This document shows positions 1-6,830 of a stretch of DNA of 6,830 nucleotides, piece after piece. Each line of letters begins with the position of its first letter. The first letter of the stretch is position 1. Origin of the DNA: Gemmatimonadota bacterium (lineage in GTDB: Bacteria > Gemmatimonadota > Gemmatimonadetes > Gemmatimonadales > GWC2-71-9); assembly GCA_003220975.1 (NCBI GenBank), contig QHTX01000069.1:964-7793 (forward strand), given 5' to 3'. Both the position numbers and the translations under genes were made by a program. The notes under the pieces were generated by a model, which worked only from the letters and a program-made list of their open reading frames with translations, did not search any database and had not been told where the DNA came from.

Positions 1-1
1 C

Positions 2-992
<991 letters not shown>

Positions 993-1008
<16 letters not shown>

Positions 1009-1925
1009 CCGGGGCGGCGGGGTTTCTCGGCTCGCACCTGTGCGACCGGCTGCTGGCCCAGGGACACCGCGTGGTGGGGATGGACAACGTCCTCACGGGC
1101 AACCCCGCGAACCTCGCCCACCTGAAAGACCACCCCCAGTTCCAGTACGTGCTGCACGACGTGACCAACTTCATCGAGGTGCAGGGTCCGCTCGACGGCG
1201 TGCTCCACTTCGCCAGCCCGGCGAGTCCCGTCGATTACCTCGAGTTCCCGATCCAGACGCTCAAGGTCGGCTCCCTCGGGACCCACAAGGCCCTCGGGCT
1301 CGCGAAGGCCAAGGGCGCCCGCTTCCTGCTCGCCTCCACCTCGGAGGTGTACGGCGACCCGCTCGTGCACCCGCAGCCGGAGAGCTACTGGGGCAACGTG
1401 AACCCGGTGGGTCCGCGCGGCGTGTACGACGAGGCCAAGCGCTTCGCGGAAGCGATGACGATGGCGTACCATCGCTATCACAAGCTCGACACCCGGATCG
1501 TGCGGATCTTCAACACCTACGGCCCGCGGATGCGGCCGCGCGACGGGCGCGTGGTGTCGAACTTCATCGTCCAGGCCTTGAAGGGCGAGCCGCTCACCGT
1601 GTACGGCGACGGCTCGCAGACCCGCTCGTTCTGCTACGTGGACGACCTGATCGAGGGGATCGTGCGGTTGTTCGAGCGGGGCGGCCCGGAGCCGACCAAC
1701 ATCGGCAACCCGAACGAGTTCACCGTGCGCCAGCTCGCCGAGGTGGTGTTGCGGCTGACGGGGAGCCGCAGTCCGGTGGTCGAGCGCCCGCTGCCGACGG
1801 ACGACCCCAAGGTCCGCCAGCCCGACATCACCCGCGCGCGCGAGGTGCTGGGCTGGGAACCGCAGGTACCCCTCGAGGCCGGCCTGCGGCGCACCATCGA
1901 GTATTTCCACGGAATCGTGCGGTGA
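993..1925 (+). CDS. uxs: UDP-glucuronate decarboxylase (UDP-xylose synthase)
   Basis: An extended-SDR enzyme of 310 aa that converts UDP-glucuronate to UDP-xylose with bound NAD+, through a 4-keto intermediate. The NAD-binding motif GAAGFLG is at residues 7-13. The family hallmark TSEVYGDPLVHPQ is at 116-128, with S117 and E118 in the catalytic area, followed by YWGNVNPVGPRGVYDEAKR, which contains the Tyr145-xxx-Lys149 pair. RIFNTYGPRM and GDGSQTRSFCYVDD follow in the sugar-nucleotide domain. Length matches soluble bacterial UXS, with no membrane segment. The ATG at 993 is chosen because it begins directly with MRVLVTGAAGF; upstream codons in this frame are only an open shadow of ugd. No clear Shine-Dalgarno is visible, so translation may be coupled to ugd, whose stop lies 16 bases inside. 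It ends in a 4-base GTGA overlap with the next gene. It consumes the product of the upstream dehydrogenase. Very sure of the family. Confidence 0.95.
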
Positions 1926-2884
1926 GCCGGCGCGTCCTCGTGACGGGCGCGGCGGGGTTCATCGGGTCCCACCTGTGCGAAGCGCTCGTCGCCCGCGGCG
2001 ACACGGTGATCGGCATCGACAACTTCGATCCGTTCTACCCCCGCGCGACGAAAGAGCGCAACCTCGAGGCGCTGCGCGGGGCGGGAAGATTCCGCTTCCT
2101 CGAGGCGGACATCGTGCGCCAGGCGCTGCCGCTCGACGGGGTGGAGGTCGTGGTGCATCTCGCCGCGCGGCCCGGGGTGCGGCCCTCGCTCGAGGATCCG
2201 GCGGGCTACATGGAAGTGAACGTGACGGGCACGGCCCGCGTGCTCGAGGCGGCCCGACGCGCGCGCGTCGCGCGCGTCGTGTTCGGGTCGTCCTCATCGG
2301 TGTACGGAGAAACCACACCCGCGCCGTTCGCCGAGACGGCGCCGGCCGCGGCGCCGATCTCGCCCTACGCGGCGTCGAAGCGCGCGGCCGAGCTGCTGGC
2401 CCACGCCTTCGCGCATCTGTACGGCCTGCGCATCGCGTGCCTGCGGTTCTTCACGGTGTACGGCCCGCGGCAGCGTCCCGATCTCGCCATCCACCGGTTC
2501 ACCGACCGGATCGCCCGCGGGCTCCCCGTACGGCGGCACGGCGACGGGTCGAGCGAGCGCGACTATACCTATATTAGTGACGCGGTGCACGGCGCCGTGG
2601 CGGCGCTGGACTGGACCGAGGGCGGGGCAGGGATGTGCGAGGCGTTCAACATCGGTGGGGGCGACCGGGTGCGACTCGACCGGCTGCTCGCCCTGATTGG
2701 CCGCGCGCTCGGTCGGGAGCCCGTCGTGGAGCCCGCGCCCGACGAGCCCGGCGACGTGCATCTCACGGCCGCCGATTTGCGCCGGTCCGAGCGCGAGCTC
2801 GGCTACCGGCCCACCGTCGGCATCGAGGAAGGCATCCGGCAGTTCGTCCGCTGGTACGAGGCGACCCATGGACGTGAGTCCTGA
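1922..2884 (+). CDS. NAD-dependent sugar-nucleotide epimerase, probably UDP-glucuronate 4-epimerase
   Basis: A 320-aa extended SDR, cytosolic. The NAD-binding GAAGFIG motif is at residues 9-15. The acidic end of beta-2 sits in GIDNFDPFYP (31-40), whose NFDPFY...K..RNL phrasing resembles UDP-glucuronate 4-epimerases. The catalytic Ser region is FGSSSSVYGE (121-130), with Tyr149-xxx-Lys153 in SPYAASK. LRFFTVYGPRQRPD and GDGSSERDYTYISD follow in the substrate domain. The GTG start at 1922 overlaps the stop of uxs by 4 bases, suggesting translational coupling. No ATG lies near the Rossmann start. Beside ugd and uxs, interconversion of UDP-glucuronate and UDP-galacturonate is the likeliest role. 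UDP-glucose 4-epimerase (GalE) activity, or action on an N-acetylated sugar, cannot be excluded from motifs alone. Codons 2564-2578 are strikingly AT-rich. The fold is certain; substrate is an inference. Confidence 0.75.
   Translation: MSRRVLVTGAAGFIGSHLCEALVARGDTVIGIDNFDPFYPRATKERNLEALRGAGRFRFLEADIVRQALPLDGVEVVVHLAARPGVRPSLEDPAGYMEVNVTGTARVLEAARRARVARVVFGSSSSVYGETTPAPFAETAPAAAPISPYAASKRAAELLAHAFAHLYGLRIACLRFFTVYGPRQRPDLAIHRFTDRIARGLPVRRHGDGSSERDYTYISDAVHGAVAALDWTEGGAGMCEAFNIGGGDRVRLDRLLALIGRALGREPVVEPAPDEPGDVHLTAADLRRSERELGYRPTVGIEEGIRQFVRWYEATHGRES
2858..2861 (+). promoter_or_regulatory. Ribosome binding site for the 2868 TPR gene
   Basis: GAGG lies inside the 3' end of the epimerase gene, with a 6-base spacer to the ATG at 2868. 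It supports this start over the GTG two codons further in (2874), and shows that this gene can initiate on its own despite the 17-base overlap. Confidence 0.7.
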
Positions 2885-3662
2885 GCATCTCGTCGAGCAG
2901 GCCCGCGAGCGGTTCCAGCTGCAGGACTACTACGGGGCGATCCATCTCCTCGAGGAGGTGCTCGGGACCGGCCGGGCGTTCGCGGACGCGCACCACCTGC
3001 TCGGCCTCTCCTATTCGCTGGTGGGACAGTCGGAGCAGGCGCTCACGCAGCTCGATCGCGCGCTGACGCTGAACCCGCAGTACGTGGAAGCCCTGGTGCA
3101 CCGGGCGATCGTGCTGAACGAGCTGGGGCGGGAGGCGGAGGCGGACGCGGCGTTCCGGCGTGCGGCGCAGGTCGGGGGTGAGCCGCGGCAGGGCTTTGCG
3201 GCCCACGTGGCGGCGAAGCTCGCGAACCAGCACGCGGCGCTCGGGGACGCATATCTCGAGGCGGGGGGCCTGGCGCAGGCCATCGAGCAGTATCAGGCGG
3301 CGCTCGTGCTGGGACCCGCGTTTCACGACCTGCGGTATAAGCTGGGGCGCATGTTGCTGCAGGCGGGGCGCGCGCTCGACGCGCGGGACCATTTCGAGAT
3401 CATCGTGCGGGCGCGGCCGGCCTACCTCGACGCCGCGGCGATGCTCGGGCTCGCGTGCTACCTCGCCGGCGACGGGCTCGCGGCGAAGGACGTGTGGGAG
3501 GCGTGCCGCGAGCGGCGCCCGGAAGATCCTCGAGTGGAGGCGTATCTCGCGATGCTCGCCCGGAACGACGTCCCCCAGCAAGTCCCTCCCCCGGTAGCGA
3601 CGGCGGCGGGTGATCCCCCGTCCGCTGGGACGGGGCGGAGCGGCCGGAAAAAAAAGGCGTGA
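2868..3662 (+). CDS. Tetratricopeptide-repeat protein
   Basis: 264 aa, mostly TPR helices. By eye there are about six repeats: residues 5-37, 38-71, 72-105, 118-151, 152-185 and 186-219. TPR signature positions are clear in LGLSYSLVGQSEQALTQLDR, LGDAYLEAGGLAQAIEQYQ and LGRMLLQAGRALDARDHFE. There is no signal peptide, membrane segment or enzymatic motif, so it is probably a cytosolic scaffold. Residues 233-264 form a Pro/Ala/Gly-rich, apparently disordered tail ending in RSGRKKKA, whose three Lys codons are the A8 run at 3648-3655. The ATG has a good GAGG site and overlaps the epimerase by 17 bases. The stop overlaps the next start (GTGA). A -1 slip on the A run would extend this protein into the following gene. 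Partner and pathway are unknown; the position between sugar-nucleotide enzymes and BamD suggests an envelope-related role, by inference only. Confidence 0.8.
   Translation: MDVSPEHLVEQARERFQLQDYYGAIHLLEEVLGTGRAFADAHHLLGLSYSLVGQSEQALTQLDRALTLNPQYVEALVHRAIVLNELGREAEADAAFRRAAQVGGEPRQGFAAHVAAKLANQHAALGDAYLEAGGLAQAIEQYQAALVLGPAFHDLRYKLGRMLLQAGRALDARDHFEIIVRARPAYLDAAAMLGLACYLAGDGLAAKDVWEACRERRPEDPRVEAYLAMLARNDVPQQVPPPVATAAGDPPSAGTGRSGRKKKA
3616..3635 (+). other. 8-bp GC-rich hairpin upstream of an A8 run
   Basis: CCCCGTCC (3616-3623) and GGACGGGG (3628-3635) pair perfectly across a GCTG loop. The hairpin lies inside the 3' end of the TPR gene, in codons for its disordered tail. It ends 12 bases before the A8 run. 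It is not a terminator on either strand, because no T-run follows it. A hairpin here could modulate ribosomal or RNA-polymerase slippage on the A run, or the GTGA restart; function is inferred. Confidence 0.7.
3637..3662 (+). promoter_or_regulatory. Candidate -1 slippage site at the TPR/lipoprotein gene junction
   Basis: In order: an SD-like GGAG (3637-3640); an A8 run (3648-3655) followed by GG, which in the TPR gene's frame reads AAA AAA AAG and so contains the classical bacterial -1 heptamer A AAA AAG (3650-3656); then GCG and TGA (3660-3662), which overlaps the GTG start (3659) of the next gene. The next gene is in the -1 frame relative to the TPR gene, and that frame is open across the run (AAA GGC GTG). 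The arrangement resembles the E. coli dnaX site (upstream SD, A AAA AAG, early 0-frame stop). No obvious downstream stem was found by eye. Functional slippage is unproven. Confidence 0.4.
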
Positions 3663-4582
3663 GCCGCCGCACCCTCGCGGCCCTCGCGCTGGCGCTCGCG
3701 TGCCAGCCGAGCGCCGCCGACCACGAGCAGCTGGGCGACCGCCAGTACGCCGCGGGTGCCTATCGCGACGCGCTGGCCGAATACGAGCTCGGCCTCACCG
3801 CGCATCCGGGCAGCGCCGATCTGGACGCCAAGGCCGGCGCCGCCGCCCTGCATCTGGGCGAGTTCGGGCTGGCCGTGGACGCCTTCGTCGCGCTGGGGCA
3901 GCGGGACCGCTCGCGCGCCGGGGAGGCCGCCGACGGGCTCGAGCGGGTGGTCCGCGCCGCGCTCGCTGCCAACGACCGCAGCGACGCGGCGAAGGGGCTC
4001 GCGGGGCTGCGCGCCGTGGCCCCGGCGCGGCCCCTCGGCCGGTACGCGCGCCTCGCCGCGCTCGACGCGGCCGACCGCGGGGACACCGCGGGGGCGCTCG
4101 CCCTGCTGCCGAGCGCCGCGGCCGCCGCCGGTGACGCGAGGACCGCCGACTCGCTGCTCTACGTGTACGGCATGGCGGCCGTGCGGGCGCGCGCGTGCAG
4201 CACCGCCGTGCCGGTATTCGAGGGCGTGCTGCGGCGGCAGCGGGAGCCCGCCGTGCTGGAGGGAGCGCGCGAGGGCCTCGGCCTGTGCGCGCTCGCCGAA
4301 GGCCAGCGGCTGCTGGTGGAGGGTCGGCCGGCGGACGCGGAAGACTGGTTTCGCCGCGCCACCGCGCCGGGCGCGCCGACCGACGTGGTGCGCGGCGCGT
4401 TTCTGGGGCTGGGCGACGTGAAGCTCGCCGAGGGGGACGTGACGGCCGCGCTCGAGAGTTACCAGCAGGCGCTCGCCGGCGGTACGCCGGGCGACACGAT
4501 CACGCTCCGCGCCCAGCAGAAGATCAACGCGCTGGGCAAAGCGGACGCGCCCGCGCCCCCCCCGCCTCCGCCCAAACCATGA
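3659..4582 (+). CDS. Putative TPR-containing lipoprotein of unknown function
   Basis: 307 aa from a GTG start that overlaps the previous stop (GTGA). The N-terminus MSRRTLAALALALAC has two Arg, a short hydrophobic stretch and a Cys at 15 with a permissive lipobox (ALAC), so export and lipidation are likely. TPR-like helical pairs appear at residues 22-55 (LGDRQYAAGAYRDALAEYEL) and 246-272 (LGLGDVKLAEGDVTAALESY). The middle is Ala/Leu-rich helical repeat without sharp signatures. C180 and C210 could pair in the periplasm. The C-terminus is a proline tail (six consecutive Pro, then KP), partly encoded by a C8 run at 4556-4563. No good Shine-Dalgarno is seen at usual spacing, so translation probably depends on coupling to, or slippage from, the TPR gene. 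The stop overlaps the BamD-like start (ATGA). I do not recognise a named family; a periplasmic partner of the BamD-like protein is a reasonable guess, no more. Confidence 0.6.
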   Translation: MSRRTLAALALALACQPSAADHEQLGDRQYAAGAYRDALAEYELGLTAHPGSADLDAKAGAAALHLGEFGLAVDAFVALGQRDRSRAGEAADGLERVVRAALAANDRSDAAKGLAGLRAVAPARPLGRYARLAALDAADRGDTAGALALLPSAAAAAGDARTADSLLYVYGMAAVRARACSTAVPVFEGVLRRQREPAVLEGAREGLGLCALAEGQRLLVEGRPADAEDWFRRATAPGAPTDVVRGAFLGLGDVKLAEGDVTAALESYQQALAGGTPGDTITLRAQQKINALGKADAPAPPPPPPKP

Positions 4583-5343
4583 GGACCCTGCGTCGTCTCT
4601 GGTTGCTCGCGTGCGCGGCCGCCGCGTGCCATCACGCGCCCCGGGTGGCCCCCTCTCCCCCGGCGGCCCATCCGGTCGCGGAGCTGGCCCGCGCCCGCGC
4701 CCAATTCCGGCGCGGGGACTTCGGTCACGCCGCGGTGTCGTTCCGGCGGCTCACGTACGAGCTGACGGCGACCGATCCGCAGATGGCCGAGGTTCAGTAT
4801 TATCTCGCCGAGTGCGAGTTTCAGACCGGCGACCGCGTGCAGGCGGCGCACGACTTCCGCCAGGTGGCCGACCAGTACCCGACGAGCGAATATGCGCCGC
4901 TCGCGCTGCTGCGCGCGGGCGACGCGAACCTGCGCCTGTGGCGGCGGCCCGAGCTCGACCCGTCGTACGGCGAGACGGCATTGGCCCTCTACCAGGAGCT
5001 CGCCGGGCGCTACCCCGGCACGGAGGCGGCGACCCGCGCTCAGGCGCACGTGCAGCAGCTCCGGGAGCAGTTCGCCGAGAAGGACTACAAGAACGGCATG
5101 TTCTACTTCCGGCGCCGCGCCTACGATTCGGCGATCATCTATTTCAAGGACGTGATCGCGAACTATCAGGGGACCTCGCGCGTGCCCGAGGCGCTGATGC
5201 GCCTGGTGGAGAGCTATCGCGCCATCGGCTACGCGGAAGAGCTGAAGGAGACGTGCGCCAACCTGCGGCGGTTCTATCCCACGGCGGCGGGGGTCACCAA
5301 GAGCTGCCCGGCCGATTCGAGCGCCGCCGCCGCGCCGTCTTGA
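4579..5343 (+). CDS. bamD: BamD-like outer-membrane assembly lipoprotein
   Basis: 254 aa. BamD (YfiO/ComL family) is a TPR lipoprotein of the BAM complex, which folds beta-barrel proteins into the outer membrane from its periplasmic face. The N-terminus RTLRRLWLLACAAAAC looks like a lipoprotein signal, with C17 the likely lipidated Cys; C12 (LLAC) is possible but leaves a very short hydrophobic core. TPR pairs include 36-62 (RAQFRRGDFGHAAVSFRRL), 72-101 and 130-147. The segment at 174-199 (GMFYFRRRAYDSAIIYFKDV followed by IANYQGT) is characteristic of BamD. A further pair follows at 203-234. Cys226 and Cys243 near the C-terminus are free to form a disulfide. Length and layout match the family. 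The ATG is set by a 4-base ATGA overlap with the previous gene, just after its polyproline codons. If correct, the host is didermic. Related alternatives are CpoB/YbgF-like or other TPR lipoproteins; the FYFRRRAYDSAI motif favours BamD. Confidence 0.75.
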   Translation: MRTLRRLWLLACAAAACHHAPRVAPSPPAAHPVAELARARAQFRRGDFGHAAVSFRRLTYELTATDPQMAEVQYYLAECEFQTGDRVQAAHDFRQVADQYPTSEYAPLALLRAGDANLRLWRRPELDPSYGETALALYQELAGRYPGTEAATRAQAHVQQLREQFAEKDYKNGMFYFRRRAYDSAIIYFKDVIANYQGTSRVPEALMRLVESYRAIGYAEELKETCANLRRFYPTAAGVTKSCPADSSAAAAPS

Positions 5344-5349
5344 GCCGAC

Positions 5350-5910
5350 GTGGAGGTCCTGTTCGGCGGCTCGTTCGACCCGGTGCATCTGGGGCACCTG
5401 GTCGTCGCGGAAGCGGCGGGCGAGGCGCTCGGCGCGCACGTGCGGTTCGTCCCCGCGCGGGAGCAGCCGTTCAAACGCGCGGCCCTCGTGGCCACGGCGG
5501 AGCAGCGTGCTGCGATGCTCGAGCTCGCCGTGGCCGGCAATCCGCGGCTCGCGGTCGAGCGCATCGAGCTCACGCTGCCCCCCCCGTCCTACACGGTGCG
5601 CACGCTCCGGGCGCTCGCGCAGCGGGAGCCGGGGAACCGCTTCACGTTACTCCTGGGGGCGGACGCCGCGCAGGACCTGCCGGCCTGGCACGAAGCGGCC
5701 GCGCTGCCCGGCCTCGCCGATATCGTCGTGTTCGCCCGCCCCGGGACCAGCGTGCCCCGGCATTCCCTGATCGGCCGCGTCATCGAGGTGCCGGCGCTCG
5801 ACATCTCGGCGACCGCGATCCGGGAGCATGTCAAGCGCGGACGCTCGATCCGCTATCTCGTACCCGACGCGGTGCGCGAGTACCTCGCCGCCCACGGGCT
5901 GTATCACTAG
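5350..5910 (+). CDS. nadD: Nicotinate-nucleotide adenylyltransferase
   Basis: 186 aa. It transfers AMP from ATP to nicotinate mononucleotide to give deamido-NAD, in the cytosolic NAD biosynthesis pathway. The nucleotidyltransferase signature GGSFDPVHLGH (residues 6-16, with H13 and H16) is intact. So are PSYTV (79-83), LLLGADAAQDLPAWHEA (100-116) and the C-terminal ISATAIR (152-158), which contacts the ATP phosphates. Full length for the family. GTG at 5350 is chosen because the fold starts at once (EVLFGGSFDP) and no ATG lies between it and the upstream stop; only 6 bases separate the genes. R84 occupies the position after PSYTV where many homologues have Asp (PSYTxDTL); this may be lineage variation. 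Lying between bamD and secA suggests co-transcription rather than functional linkage. Very sure. Confidence 0.95.
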   Translation: MEVLFGGSFDPVHLGHLVVAEAAGEALGAHVRFVPAREQPFKRAALVATAEQRAAMLELAVAGNPRLAVERIELTLPPPSYTVRTLRALAQREPGNRFTLLLGADAAQDLPAWHEAAALPGLADIVVFARPGTSVPRHSLIGRVIEVPALDISATAIREHVKRGRSIRYLVPDAVREYLAAHGLYH

Positions 5911-5913
5911 AGG
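5909..5913 (+). promoter_or_regulatory. Ribosome binding site for secA
   Basis: AGAGG overlaps the nadD stop codon (TAG, 5908-5910) and lies 4 bases before the secA ATG at 5918. It is one of only two clear Shine-Dalgarno matches at gene starts in this window, and it fixes the secA start. Confidence 0.8.
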
Positions 5914-5917
5914 ACTG

Positions 5918-6830
<913 letters not shown>

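Noticed and set aside
2256..2278. GC-alternating palindrome GACGCGCGCGCGTC and a 9-base tandem repeat
   Set aside because: It is explained by Arg/Ala/Val codons (RRARVARVV) in the epimerase; no sign of a binding site, and it lies mid-gene.
2763..3581. Open frame on the - strand opposite the TPR gene (272 codons)
   Set aside because: Shadow of TPR codons in GC-rich DNA; Arg/His/Leu-rich without motifs.
3616..3655. Intrinsic terminator made of the hairpin and the A8 run
   Set aside because: On the + strand the hairpin is followed by A's, not T's; on the - strand the T-run comes before the hairpin. Neither order makes a terminator.
4459..5439. Long open frame on the - strand opposite the BamD-like gene (326 codons)
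   Set aside because: Low-complexity Arg/Gly/Ala composition and no domain, opposite a gene with a signal peptide and BamD motifs.
5578..5585. C8 run in nadD as a second slippage site
   Set aside because: It encodes the normal Pro-Pro before PSYT, and no alternative frame leads to a meaningful product.

Overview
The window is a very GC-rich, densely packed stretch in which all genes lie on the + strand. Nothing longer than 7 bases separates any two of them, so it reads as one polycistronic unit. The start of the first gene and the end of the last lie outside the window. The best guess for the host is a member of Gemmatimonadota or a close relative in the FCB group. This is inferred from the base composition and from SecA, which carries extra segments and phrasings (VNNYLARRD, a DMVPYDVQL stretch) that I associate from memory with that part of the tree; no search was run. 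No mobile element, CRISPR array, tRNA or rRNA is visible.

Region 1 (2-2884) is nucleotide-sugar metabolism. It holds a UDP-glucose 6-dehydrogenase (UDP-glucose to UDP-glucuronate), a UDP-glucuronate decarboxylase (to UDP-xylose) and a second SDR sugar epimerase, probably a UDP-glucuronate or UDP-glucose 4-epimerase. Together they form a branch supplying UDP-glucuronate, UDP-xylose and probably UDP-galacturonate for surface polysaccharide. The dehydrogenase reading frame is broken by an apparent loss of about 31 bases, centred on a perfect 7-bp inverted repeat. This is either a recent pseudogene or a sequencing/assembly artefact at a hairpin.

Region 2 (2868-5343) encodes three TPR proteins in a row: a soluble-looking one, a putative TPR lipoprotein of unknown function, and a BamD-like outer-membrane assembly lipoprotein. 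The first two meet at an unusual junction: an 8-bp hairpin, an SD-like GGAG, an A8 run forming the -1 slippery heptamer A AAA AAG, then a GTGA stop/start overlap. The downstream gene is in the -1 frame, so slippage there would fuse the two proteins. This is the most interesting candidate in the window.

Region 3 (5350-6830) holds housekeeping genes: nadD (NAD biosynthesis) and the first 304 codons of secA (preprotein translocase ATPase). The cluster thus joins polysaccharide precursor supply, outer-membrane protein assembly and protein export, a coherent envelope theme with nadD as the exception.
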